A stretch of 64,000 bases of DNA. Source: Cryptomeria japonica (taxonomy: Eukaryota > Streptophyta > Pinopsida > Cupressales > Cupressaceae). Shown piece after piece: positions 26,426 through 38,478 of the stretch. The position numbers and the translations under genes were made by a program. Within the stretch, counting starts at the first letter, position 1. Every line of letters begins with the position of its first letter. Where the stretch lies: NCBI RefSeq assembly GCF_030272615.1, contig NC_081407.1, positions 264,994,074 to 265,058,073 of the forward strand, in the 5' to 3' direction. The notes under the pieces are model-generated. The model made no database searches. It worked only from the letters and a program-made list of their open reading frames with translations, and was not told the DNA's origin.

Positions 26426-27742
26426 GATGGGCTATTCTTGTTAGAATGCCACTCGAAACATCAAGTCTCATGCTGACATTTTTTGTGTTGCCATAAAAGG
26501 TAGATCCTCGCCCAAAATTGAACGTTGGGAAAGGTAGATTTGCTCACCCAAAGTTGAACGATAATTATTCATAGGGTTACAGCATGCCTGGGGAAATTCC
26601 CAAATTAAATTTTTGTCATCCTCTTTACAAACAAAAGATGAATTCAGTTTCAAGGAAAGCATGTGATCGTACTCATATGTGACCCAAAAAATGCGTAATA
26701 ATATCATGACCTTTCTCTTCCAAAATGAGTTCTAAACTCATAGTGCTAGCCTCTAGGTAAAACATTAAAGAATTATCTTAAATTTGGCACAAATTTACCT
26801 TGTCCGTCCTATGAGTTTTCTAAATGTACTTGGTTCTCCAAAACGAATCTACATGTTACACGTAATCTGGTTTCTCCTCTCCATTAAATACATGAATGAG
26901 CTATAAGCATGGATCATCACCCTTTTGTTGAAACATTAAAGGAGTTCCTAAAAATAGTGTCAATTTCACGTCAGGTCTATTGCACGACACTTTGGAATGT
27001 ATTCACTTCCATGGGATAAATCTATATCTTTATTTTGTCTAGCTTCAACACAGATTTTATAGATAATCTCCACCCCCGTGTTCTTCAAAGAATGTCTTAG
27101 ATTGTTGGAAGATGTAAATTTGATGGAAAACTTGAACAACTCTCACTCTGCTTCCACCCGAGAAGTCAAAGAGTTGGGAAGAGAAGCATTATCTAGTTTT
27201 GGCCAGTTTTGGAGGAAGTAAATGCTACTCTTATCATCATTGTGCACCTTTAAATTTCATGTATTTAACAAGATCTTCATTGGGTCTGACCAGATTTTAT
27301 GCCTTCATCTTACCCCAGGTATGATATACATTTATTTTTCCAAAATTAATGAAAATTAAGATATAGAAGTAATTTTGTATTGTTATTTGTAATAAACTTT
27401 TTATATAAATTTTTTATTATTGTTTATAGTAAGTTATAGAGCGCAACCAAAGATATTTTATAAAGTTTTCCACAAGTTGTGATCCACAAAGTTTTAGATA
27501 ATTTTTATGAGAAATATTATAATATATTCCTATGTTCTATAAAAATATTACGATTCTAATTTTTTATATATATAATGTATTTTAAAATATATATCTAAAA
27601 ATATTAAAATGTACCCAATTTTCTTGAAAAAATGGTTTTGGTTAAAAATTGAATGTTTCTTTTGACAAACTCCTTTTAGAACAACGTAGCAACATACAAC
27701 CTTAAGAGTGACGAGTCAAATGTCCTTAACCTTTTAATGTGC
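26426..27742. other. No gene recognised
   Basis: AT-rich, low-complexity sequence. A 79-codon frame on the minus strand (26468-26707) contains no recognisable domain. CCCAG followed by GTATGATATAC near 27312 looks like a splice donor but has no supporting exon. Confidence 0.45.
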
Positions 27743-28558
27743 TAAAGTAAGTAGATTTCTGCAATCAATGAGACTATTTGAATGTGCTTTTGGATTTGAT
27801 TGTGTGAGTTTTTTTGGCATGAACATTTTGAATCACACTCTGTGATCCATGTTATCAAGATGATAAGAGAGAATTTGCAAGCTTGATCCTTAGTGCCTCC
27901 ATTTGTTTAGATTTAAACCATAATTCCCTCCCATGAAGGTTATTAATTAAAGTAAGTAGATTTCCACAATTTATGAGACTATTTGAATGTGCTTTTGGAT
28001 TTGATTATGTGAGTTTTTTTGACATCAATGTTTCAGATCACACTCTAGGATCCATCATCAGGATGATAAGAGAGCATTTTCAAGCTTGATGCTTAGTGCC
28101 TCTATTTGTTTATATTTAAACCATAATTTCCTCCCATGAAGGGTATTAATTAAAGTAAGTAGATTTCCACAATCCATGAGACTCTTTGAATGTGCTTCTG
28201 GATTTGATTGTGTGAGTTTTTTTGGCATCAACGTTTTGGATTACACACTGTGATCCATCATCTGGATGATAAGAGAGCATTTGCAAGCTTGATCCTTAGT
28301 GCCCCCATCTGTTTAGATTTAAACCATAATTCCCTCCCATGAAGGGTATTGATTAAAGTAAGTAGATTTCTACAATCCATGAGACTATCTGAATGTGCTT
28401 CTAGATTTGATTGTGTGAGTTTTTTGGCATCAATGTTTCAGATCACACTCTGTGATCCATCATTAGGATAATAAGAGAGCGTTTGCAAGCTTGATCCTTA
28501 GTGCCTCCATCTGTTTAGATTTAAACCATAATTCCCTCCCATGAAGGGTATTAATTAA
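27743..28558 (+). repeat. Tandem repeat, four copies of ~203 bp
   Basis: Units start at 27743, 27948, 28151 and 28354, each opening TAAAGTAAGTAGATTTC. Each contains GAATGTGCTT(T/C)TGGATTTGATT, GATCACACTCT-type and GATAAGAGAG(A/C)(A/G)TTT motifs and closes CCATAATT(C/T)CCTCCCATGAAG. Adjacent copies differ at scattered positions. They are non-coding, with no spacer between units, so this is a minisatellite or an incipient satellite array. Confidence 0.93.
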
Positions 28559-30239
28559 TGTGTGCTATCTTTTTCTATGGTTATATTTTATTTTTATTTT
28601 TTATCTTTTTAAGTGAGAAGAGACTAACCTGAAACCATGTTAATAGAAAGTCACATTTATACTTCAGTGCCTGACTCAGATGAAACAACGTTCATTGTGT
28701 TTGAAGCATTTATGATCTGTTATTTCTATCTGCAATGCAAAACCTGCATAGAAAACTGTGTTTACCCAATATCTATTAAAATGCTCATGTCTATATAACA
28801 ATATATTGGTAAGGAAAGGTAGAGGAAATATGGTGAAATATGAATGGTACAAAATATTCTTATAATATATTGAATGACAAGATCTTTTAACAACAACAAC
28901 AAAAATAAAATATCATCTCAAGTAAATGAAATCTCACCAATATTTTATATTTTCTATCATAAGCTTACAGAATTAAGATGGTTATTATAAATTTAATTTT
29001 GTTAAGGTTAAAAAAAAAAAATCAAAGTTAAAAGGTTAAAGTTCTATGGAAAGGAGGAAAATAGGTATGTTTGACAAAAATATTTATATTTTATTAATAT
29101 TTCTAATTGTGAAATTATTTTTTATTAAATATTGTCTTAATCTTTTGTTTATTTTTTATTTACTTTTTATGGTTGAATTGATATAAGGGAGTTGCATATA
29201 TAAAGCATTTAATAAAGAAAAATAACAATTCAAAACCATTGTTTAATAGAATGACCAATATGAACATTATATTTCATGTATTATATGTCAACATAACAAT
29301 ATTTTTTTTATAATATTTTAACTATATAATTTGAGTCAAATTATTAAGAAGTGTAGATTGTATATTATATATTAAATTGTAAAATTATATGTTTCAATTA
29401 AAAAAATATTTTATTTATAGACAAACAATCTTTTTATTTATTTACAATTTAATTTATTTACATTAGGATTTTTTTGAAAAGTATCTAAGGCTTTTTATTA
29501 TAGGTATTTTATTTACTATAGAATTAGTTTAAGTAGGTAAAATTCAATGTTTTAATTGTGAAAATTGTTTTTCTTGTCATGAAACAACTTAACATAGAGC
29601 GAAAGCCTTCATTTGACATACTTTACCAAACTGTACAATAGTTGATTTTTTTCTAAATGAAGAGAATTGAACCAATCTCCCTACAATTGCTACTTCAATC
29701 TATTCACACTTTGGAACACCACTTTCATTTGTGTTTATTGATTTGTCATTTTTGCCCTTCAATTTGCACTATTTTGGAGCAAGGTTTGATTCAAGTTCAA
29801 TAGATTTTGCTTTAGAATGACTTATCCATGTCTAATGGAATAAAACAATGGCCTTTTAGATTGTAAAACTAATAAATTATATTATATTAGGCCTATACCT
29901 TGTAGGTTTTTGAGGTGGGAATCAAAGGCAATCAATTGGGATAGATTAAGTATTTGAGAATGAAAGAAGGCACACAATATCAAACAATGGAATTAAAAAT
30001 ATCAAGCTTTACATGTCATCAAATTGTCTTTCCTAAGACCGCTAAAATTAAAGTGCATTTTTGCCATAACATCATTTAGACGGGTATTCTACATCAAACG
30101 ATCGACTTCAAGATTTAATAAAAAAAAAATTGCACTATCAATGACACTGATGAGAAAAATGGGCATAGTTTTTAGGAAATATATGATGAAACCCTATTAC
30201 TAGTGCCTAAGAAAAGTTGCAGACATGAGAATGTTGAAT
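28559..30239. other. No gene recognised
   Basis: Very AT-rich with several homopolymer runs. No ORF or repeat structure that I can support, apart from its border with the PPR pseudogene on the right. Confidence 0.5.
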
Positions 30240-33200
30240 TATCAACAAATGTCCACTTTTACATAGATTTTTGATAAAAGAGTTGCTGCAAATATACCTA
30301 ATTTTATATTCTTAAATGCTCAATAGGTAGCAAGAAAACATGTCCACACAACCACCACAAGTTTAATGGTCATTCTGATGATAAATTTTAGGGTTTCCTC
30401 TAAATATCCACCACAACCAAGAAGGTCGCCCATGCATACATAATGATCAATTGTAGATGTAATTCAACAAGAATCACTCGTGTAATTGAAGTATTTACAA
30501 GCCTCATCCATTAATATTGCATTTCCATAAGTTGTAAAACACAAGCAAATCTTACATGATTACCTAGGGCATTTTGTAAAACAATTTGCATGCTAAGTGT
30601 ACACTTTTACAATTTGCATACATGTCTCCCAAGGGACTTGCAACTACAACATTTGACAAATATTTACTTTAAATGATGCTTTGGTAGATATCTACACCCT
30701 ATTCTAAAGCTCCCATTTTGGCAAAAACTAGAAAGATGCTATCAAAGGTTATGGAGGGCAAAAACTAGGAGGATCCTGGCAAAGGTTGTGGAGTCTAACT
30801 TTAGACCTACCGATTGTATTGGTTTAAAAGTTTCCAAGGATTTTTTGGCGAACCCATTTTGGGAATATCTTTCTATTATTGATGTCAAGGAAACCACGTC
30901 TCAGTGAGGCATTTCTTTGAAGAGTTTTAAGGCCTCATAAAGAACACCATTTTGCACATTGTTGGCATTGTGTTGTCATTGATGTCAACTGGTATAAGAG
31001 ATGTATGTGCAACACTGTCATGGATGTGTACAGGTTGAGATATCTTTGATATCACCTTGTGTTGAAGAACACTGGTAAGGTAAGGAAGAGAATGTCATTC
31101 AAAGGAATGATCACTAGAGTCACCAATACACAAGTTAGTGTTTGACTTGTGTGGATGAAATGGATAGGTTACCGATACAGTGTATCACCGGTAAGGAGAG
31201 TATGTCAATTGGTAAGTGAAGTGTTGACAATGAGTAGGATGCTTGGATGTTGTTTGTGATGAAGAGGCGGAATGTTACCTAAATCACTCAACACCGAAGG
31301 AGAAGGATGAACAGGTCACCGGTATGTCATGTGGATGCAGAACAGGAGGACTCTCATCGGATAGAGATGCAGTCACCATGTGAAGAGACGACTGACAATG
31401 AATGTGCCCACACTGGATCACATGTGCCTATTTGAATATATGTTGCACAAATAAGGAAGCCACATGAGTGCATTATAGGATGTAGATGACAAGGAATCAC
31501 CACCACTGATAAGTGGAGCTTATCTCCTATTATGCATAGTGTGCATCATAGTTCTATGAGATAAGGAAGAAGAGGTAAAGGCAGATGTTTAAAGGCTCAC
31601 ACCGGATCTACCGATGAATCAAAGGAATGCCTCAAGTGCATGAAATAAGGGATATGCACTAGACCGACAAAGAAGGCATGATTAGTTGCCAGAACAGATG
31701 TAGTGTGATGAGTTTGTCACTTTGACAAACCAGTTGAGATATGGTCCGAGCTGATCAAAAAGAAGGCAAGACTGAGCAGATGCAGACAAAGGACAATGGT
31801 CAGATTATAGATGAAGTTTGTTGAAGGTTGATGACATGGTGTCATCAAGGGTGTTTACCGATATATAAGTCCACCAGTAATATGGACAAGGTGCAGATGT
31901 AGAAGACTTCCATCTGATGAAGATGTGCATAAAGTAGGTTGGTAAGAGTGTTGACCGATTGAGTGTTCCACTAGAAGAGAAGTAGAGTGCAAGGTTGATG
32001 ACAGACTGATTTGAGGGTTTAACCAACAGTGTTAGTAAGCTGGTAAACGAACCCGACAATGGAGTTGGTCGGTGATCCCACTCATACTGACACAGTTGTT
32101 CAAGCAGAGGTGGATGTTGACATGGATGCCACGTAGAGATGAAGTGGAAAGCTCGTAGAGGTCGATGAAGTGTCGTGTAGGGATAGGTATTTCTACAAGT
32201 GTGCATTCAATATGGATCCCATGATTTGTGGATTGGATCAGAGGAGTGTGGCTTGAGGAAGAGTGAACGACAAAGAAAGATCAAGGAGTTGTTGGCACCT
32301 GAATCGAAGCAAGAAAATCAGATTATGAGAAGGCATCGAGAAGGAAACAGTAGAGATATGCAGGTCGAGATACACGATCATGGTTGCTAAGTTTAGAAAA
32401 TGTGTATTGGAAGGCACGTTAATAGCAGTGATGTGCAGACAACTCTCTGGGGGATCAGATTGGATTTGGTTTGCCTCAAGGTTGATGAGGAAACCCTAAC
32501 CACCTGAGTTTTGAATTGGATTTTGGCGAGAAAACAAGGTTATAAATAAGGAAGCCAAAATCATTAAAGAGTGCTTCTAAAAGGGAGAGTGTTACTTTTG
32601 TATGTAAGAGCAAATTAGTCAAGTACTCAACAAGTATCTGAAAAGAGATTGAGGGTGTGCGAGTGAGAATCAAGTTGAGAGGATCAACCAGAAATAGTAA
32701 GAAAAAAGGTAGTGTCCATACCGACAGAGAAGAAGTGAAGGTAACTGCAGAGAATACAGGTATAGAACTGGTAAAAACTAGCAGAGCAGTGGAGAGAAGA
32801 GGCAACCAGCAGAGAGAACCGACAAAGAGAGATCTAGCAGAGAACTGGACAAGAGATCCAACAGAGAGATTTGAAGAAGTGTTACAAATTTCATTTGTAA
32901 CAAGAAGATAACTTTGGATTCAAAATATGTTTTTGTATTCACTAAGTTGTATCTCAGTGCAATGGTTGGTGCTCCTTGGGTTGATGCCCTAAATTTTGTA
33001 ATCGAAGATTCATTGTGAGGCTGGATTGGAGCAGTACTCTCCAACAACATTTCTCACTGAGGTTTTTCCCATCTTGGGTTTTCCTCGTATATGTTGGTGT
33101 TATGAGATGTCCCTTTGTGTGTAATTGCATTTGAGTTGGTCTCCCCACTAACTGGTAAGTCTTCATTGAGTTATAATCCAAAATCGGTATACTCACATTG

Positions 33201-33880
33201 GATAGTTAAAGGGAAAAGATTGAGAACCACTAATTCACCCCCCTCTCAGTGGTGCATTGTGTCTAACAATATCCTACAATCATAGTACTCCATGAAACAT
33301 CATTTTTGTATGGCATTTTGTCAAGCAATTCATATAATATGTGAATGATGAACCACAATTTGCATACATATTTACAAAGGCACTTTCAATTGCAGCATCT
33401 GATAAAAATCTAGTTTCAATTATGGCTTTATGGATGTCTATATCCTATTTTGTATCTCTCATTCTAGCATAGGTTGAAAGGACACTGACAAAGATTGTGG
33501 AATACGGCTTTAAATTTGTTTGTTGTATTTGTTCAAAATTTTCCAAGGCATTCTCAACATATCCATTTTATGTGTATCCTGCAATCATTACATTCCAAGA
33601 GACCACATCTCTTTCAGGCTTAAATTTGAAAATCTTTAAATTATTATCAAGAAGACCATTTTGTTTATATATGACTACCACAGCATTCCAAGAGATCACA
33701 TTTCTATGAGGTATATTGTCGAATAGGTCACATGTGTGTATGCTTTCACACTTTGCTTACATGTCTCTCAAAGCACTTGCAACTACAACATCTGAAAAAT
33801 ATCCCCTTTCCATTCTACTGATGGATTTTCATGCCTTGTTCTAAAGCTCTTATTTTGGCACAGGTTGGACCAATCTAGCT
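30240..33880 (-). pseudogene. PPR (PLS-class, E-domain) pseudogene, split by an LTR
   Basis: Two minus-strand segments, 33880-33269 and 30959-30240, read as one organelle-type pentatricopeptide repeat protein. PPR proteins bind organellar RNA, and PLS/E types usually serve C-to-U editing. Readable repeats include PTCAKIRALEQGMKIHQ, ERDVVSWNVMIAGYT, ENALENFEQIQQTNLKP, FVNMYANCGS, MPYKNDVSWSTMIVGY, then across the insertion VQNGVLYEALKLFKEMPH, DVVSLTSIIERYSQNG and LGDMYANCKSVHLACKLF. Near 30400-30500 it continues with the E-like DHYVCMGDLLGCGGYLEETL. Many stops and frameshifts. The 5' end and any DYW domain are not found. The LTR at 30960-33268 interrupts it exactly after MIVGY. Confidence 0.87.
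30960..33268 (+). repeat. Solo copia-type LTR (2.3 kb) inside the PPR pseudogene
   Basis: It starts TGTTGGCATTGTGTTGTCATTGATG-like at 30960 and ends TTCACCCCCCTCTCAG ... GTGTCTAACA at 33268. These are the same start and end signatures as the intact copia LTRs at 38479 and 44161. A TATA box, TATAAATA (32540-32547), lies about 1.6 kb in, followed by a purine-rich CAGAGAGA-type stretch. No coding domain is present. Aligning the two PPR halves, only AT is shared at the junction (GCACAT on the left, ATATCC on the right), so the 5-bp duplication is eroded or was shortened. Confidence 0.8.
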
Positions 33881-35181
33881 AGTTACACACCTACATGAAA
33901 CAACCTTTGGAGCTTGAGACAATATCACTACTCAAATCTGCAAGATCTTTCTCCTATTCTACAAATTGTAAATAATACAAATAAAAAAAAGAGAAAGGTA
34001 AAAGCCATTGTCAATGTTTGCCTGCAGTTCTACAACATCCCAAGGAGGACTCTAAACACTTTAAAACATTTTGTTGGAGCGAGCTACTATTATACAAATA
34101 TTTTTGGCAAACAAAAACTGACATAAGACCTGCTAAGGATATGATAATAGCAAATTGGAAGAAGATCAATGCAATTGAATATGATGTATGACAAATCAAT
34201 AGTACCACCCAAAAGAAGCAAGTTCAAAAGAAGAAGAGAGTGATAATGACATGAACACGAGGGACATAGTAGAGATGAACACATGGAAATTATTTTTGCA
34301 AATGGTGCCCTCAAATTATGTTATTCTAAATGAACTTGAGATGCTTGGAAGGTAAGAGTTTGATAACAACCCAAATGGGATCAAATTGTAGTACCCCAAC
34401 ATTTACATGAAATTGTGATGTAGTTCATAAAAACATGAAAACATACCATCTAATTTTGAATTCTAAGCTATGCATTATCAACAAAGAAAATATTAGCAGT
34501 CATGATAATTACAAAGAACAACAAATGTCCCTTTGCTAAACAATTTCACATGATCATTCAAGGAACAATGAGTATAGGAAAATCTATTGAATCACTTGCA
34601 TAATAAATGCACTTAAAAGTAAGTCATCACAACAAAAAAGTTAGTTATTGACTCTAGCTCCTACAAGAGTTGCCACATTCAATATAGATACATCAACTAA
34701 AGGTTCAACACTCAGGATTCCTAATATAGAAATGTAGTCATTACAAGGACAAGTATTGACAACGTTCCAAGAAGAGTTGAAGGTTTTAAGATACATACTC
34801 ATTGATGAAATGAGATTCATAGGGCCAAAGCTAGTACAAAAAATAGATAGTAAATTGCATGAGATGCTCCTCACCGTCAACATCTATGCTTCAGTGGAGT
34901 CTCCATAATACTGGTTGGTGACCTTGCACAACTACCACCTATGATGGAAAAGCCTATCTACACATCACATTCAAGTGCTGAAACATCATGGGACCAATCC
35001 ACAACAGTTGTCACCTTACAAACAATATTTCGACAACAAGGTGAAACTACAACACAAGCACAATTTTGTCAAATGTTGCAAAACATACAAAATGCATAAC
35101 CAAGGCAAGAAGATTGGTAGCTCTTGATGAGATGCACAAATAAACAACACACATTTTAAAACACATTATGCAGTTATACTA
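33881..35181. other. No gene recognised
   Basis: Intergenic sequence between the PPR remnant and the gypsy insertion site. Short frames on both strands (for example 34090-34314 minus, 34641-34883 minus) carry no recognisable motif. Its last five bases before the element, ATACT (35182-35186), are the left target-site duplication. Confidence 0.5.
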
Positions 35182-35186
35182 ATACT

Positions 35187-35971
35187 TGTTTATGGTAAAA
35201 ATGGAAACAACAATATTGAAAAACTAAATGAATTCAACCACAAAACCCTAGCCTAACAACAACAAAGATCCACCATAACATATGAATATTACATAAGACA
35301 ATGCAAATCAACAAAATTAGGAATATTATACCATCACATGTCCAATAGGGTTTGAATCTCCATTGATCTTGCTTGATATATTTGCTCTCAGATTTTATGT
35401 GTGCACAAGAGCTCAACAAAGAATGGAAATGTGGTTGCAAGTAGGCTTGATCGCACATGAAAGTTCGAATGCTAGAATGCTTGAAGGGGGAATAGACTGA
35501 TTAGAATGATTAGGAGGATTGGTAATGAAGGAAGCATCTCCTTATATAGAAGACACTATAAGAAATGGAGGGATAAGATTGAGAGGTGTAAAAGATAAAT
35601 GGTCGGCTAGGATTAGAGGGCAGATAGAGGAAATAAGAAAATAATGAGAGGGAAGGTAGTGTAGGAATTAAGAGATGAATGACATGTGTCATAAGTAGAA
35701 AAGGATAATGAATTAATTAAATAAATAAATATTTATTTAATTAATAGAAGAAGTGAGATTAATTAAATAAATAAAAGTATTTATTTAATTTTAGGGGAAG
35801 GATAATTTAAATAAATAAAAGTATTTATTTAAATAAGAAATAAGGCTAGAAGAGGATAACTGAATTAATTAAATAAATAAAGATTTATTTAATTAATAGA
35901 AGAATTAAGATAAAATAATTAAATAAATAAAATATTTATTTAATTAGACAGGACAATTTTAGGTGTCTACA
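35187..35971 (-). repeat. 3' LTR of the large gypsy element
   Basis: 785 bp. On the minus strand it starts TGTAGACACCTAAAATTGTCC and ends ...ACCATAAACA. A TATA box (TATATAAG, minus) lies at 35542-35549. The U3 portion (35700-35960) is built of imperfect AAATAAATA palindromes. It differs from the 5' LTR by scattered substitutions and by lacking a ~16-bp duplication present near 53880. Confidence 0.94.
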
Positions 35972-35985
35972 TTTTACCCCTCTTT
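35972..35985 (-). other. Polypurine tract of the large gypsy element
   Basis: On the minus strand AAAGAGGGGTAAAA lies directly before the 3' LTR start TGTAGACACC. This is where plus-strand DNA synthesis primes in Ty3/gypsy replication, and it fixes the element's orientation. Confidence 0.88.
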
Positions 35986-36659
35986 GAGACAATGCAGCTT
36001 ATCGCGTTGTTTCAAAGAAGATAAGATGAACTGATACAAACTTGCCCCAAGATGGGAATGATATGCCTCCTTGAGAGATTGGATGAAAATGTTTGAAAAG
36101 ATTGCAAACAATCTCTGAATAAGAAAGAAAGGCTAGAAAGGACTATCAAGATAAGATAGAGTGACAGAGTCATGGGATAAAGAAGACTGACTCGGGAGAC
36201 TAGGGCTAAGGTAGTCTATAAGATAGACTACGAGGGAAAACATACTCATTGTCATCCACACACCTAAGAGATCAGAGTGCAAAGAGAGCAGAGAGCAATC
36301 AACAACGATTGCATTGGTGCATAGATTCACTCGTGTTTGTCGATATCAAAGGCCAGCAGATGCAGGAGAGCCGGTGAGTACTGCAAAACCTCCTTGTACT
36401 TTGTTGCATTAATTGTTGCCATAAATGCATGTCAGGTAGGGTAATAAATGTGCATTAGGTATGTTGCAAAAATATCATGCGGGTCAAAAGACAAGAAGGC
36501 GCATCTGCATTGGTGCCAGGCGTGTCTAGGTAGGTTAGGCATGTCTGCGTCGAGTGTAACCGCATCTATGGTTGTAAAAGTGTCTATGTCAAATGCGAGC
36601 GTGTTTGCGAAATGCAGGCGCGTCTATGCAGTGCAGGCATGTCTGTGAAGTATGTAAGG

Positions 36660-37165
36660 GTGTTTGTGTCATGAATGCACGCTTATGCCTTCAAGGTCAA
36701 ATTGACAATTTTGTGATAAACATACGTTGTCAATTGGATAAGTTGCTGAAAGGATACACTCAAGCAAGTCCTCTAGGGAAGACTAGGATAATAGATAAGG
36801 CTAGGACTGAAAATTCTATGATAGAACATACGTTGCCAATCAAGAAACTACTCAAGAGGATACACTCAAGTAGAGGCCCTAGGATAGGATAGAGTGAGGC
36901 ACTTTGTGATGAACAGGGAGTATCACAAGAAATTGACAATTCTATGATAGAACATACGTTGTCAATTCGATTAGGCTAAAATTGACAACTTTGTGATAGA
37001 ACATACGTTGTCAATTGGATAAGCTACTCAAGAGGATACACTCAAGTAGGTGCCCTAAAAGATAAGATAAAAGCAACACTTTGTGATGAACAAGGAATGC
37101 TACTAGGATAGAGTATCATATGATGTATATAAGCACTAGGATAAAAAGAAGCACTTTGTGATGAA
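36660..37165 (+). repeat. Dispersed hairpin motif, four copies
   Basis: The motif AATTGACAAC, ~17 bases, GTTGTCAATT (10-bp perfect arms in the copy at 36979-37017) recurs at about 36700 and 36930, and as a half-decayed copy at 36809. The copies are interleaved with repeats of GGATACACTCAAG(C/T)A and GCACTTTGTGATGAA. It lies in the 3' region of the gypsy element, upstream (plus strand) of the antisense PMD ORF. Confidence 0.8.
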
Positions 37166-37229
37166 TAGGGAGTACCACTAGGATTGACACAGTTGATTTG
37201 CTTGATTGTAGGAGGACTTACCTATGCTG

Positions 37230-38390
37230 GAGTCACAATAGAGATTCCCTTTGATTTAGAGTTTGCAAGCAGAGCTGACATTCGAGGATAGAGCAGCAGT
37301 GGAGGATATGGGCTTGTGATATATTATCTATGTGCCTGAGTTTCGAGTGAACATGGGATTGTTGACTACATTAGCTAAGAGATGGCACTCAGAGACATGC
37401 ACTTTTCATTTGTCGATGGGTGAGATGACAATCACCTTAGAGGATGTATATAGGATAATGAGGATATCGATCATTGGGGAGTTAGTTCCTTATAATCGAG
37501 AGAGAGATAGGGATGCATTGAGATGAGTGTTCTAGGATCCAGTACTGGAGATGAGGGTGGGACATGTGGCTTGGGACATTTGGGCGGGTGTGGAGGATGC
37601 AGGGATGGATGTAGAGTACACTGCATATTGGGCAGAGCATCTGTTTCTTGACTGACATATCTAGGGGAGCTGATAGAGGGTGATGGTGGAGATGATGGAG
37701 ATGATAGTGGGGATAGTGGAGGCGAAGGTAGGCGGCGAAGCCAAGGGGCAATAGCAGAGAGGAGGGTGGCTCAAAGGAGAGATGGCAGAGAGGAGAGGCA
37801 GGATCATGTAGTGAGGGGTACAGGTGGATTGCCATTACATGTGCCAGCAACATAGGTTCCCAGATAGGTACAGCGAGGACGAGGACAGGAATAGGAGAAG
37901 CCACAGAAGGATGAGCTACTATCCTTGAGGGAGATCTACTAGGGACAAGCATATAAGATCCAGGATCTAGAGAGGGATGGGGCTAGGCTCAGGAGACAGT
38001 TGAGGGACACTGAGCGGGAGAGAGATCAAGCTATTCAGTGTTGCACGGAGGCTGAGACAACACTGAGGGCAGGCAGACAGATAACAGAGGACACAGAGGT
38101 TGGATACGCCTATGTTCTACGGGCAGGGAGGAGATAGCCTACTAGTGAGACCTGTACTATGGAGTGGTTCCACCAGATCAGCGGGCTAGGAGCTTCCAAA
38201 GACCATCGTGGATGACGACGACCACTAGAGGGAGAGACGGGAGACAGACATCTAGTGGTGGGGTCATGGGTCCTCCACCGCCACCAAATAGAGGGGGGAG
38301 GAGAGATGATTCTAGGGCAGGTCCTTCCAGGGCTCACACTTCATCAAGGCTAGTTGGCTCTGAGGGAGGGAGTTCATCATAGCCTTGGAG
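37230..38390 (+). pseudogene. Antisense plant-mobile-domain ORF carried by the gypsy element (broken)
   Basis: On the strand opposite to gag-pol, 37332-37526 reads MGLLTTLAKRWHSETCTFHL, then MGEMTITLEDVYRIMRISI: the core of the plant mobile domain (PMD, aminotransferase-like). Homologous-looking sequence continues in shifted frames (VGHVAWDIWAG, YTAYWAEHLFLD). A predicted coiled coil follows near 37960-38080 (LRRQLRDTERERDQAIQ), then a Gly/Arg/Pro-rich tail (38164-38382) ending in a stop. This PMD, coiled coil, basic tail layout is familiar from plant transposon-carried PMD proteins. Stops at 37317 and 37527 and frameshifts break it. The function of PMD in retroelements is not established. 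Confidence 0.75.
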
Positions 38391-38478
38391 GGCTCCCTAT
38401 GTATCAGTTTTGTACCATTTTGTATGATGATGTAGACACCTTCATATGATTGTAGCCATATGATTTTGACATCATTGT

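Noticed and set aside
27743-28558. Possible CRISPR-like array
   Set aside because: The ~203-bp units are contiguous without unique spacers, and the surroundings are plant DNA.
37482-37952. Minus-strand 156-codon ORF rich in His, Leu and Pro
   Set aside because: Opposite the GGAGATGATGG-type tract of the antisense PMD ORF; low-complexity composition and no domain.
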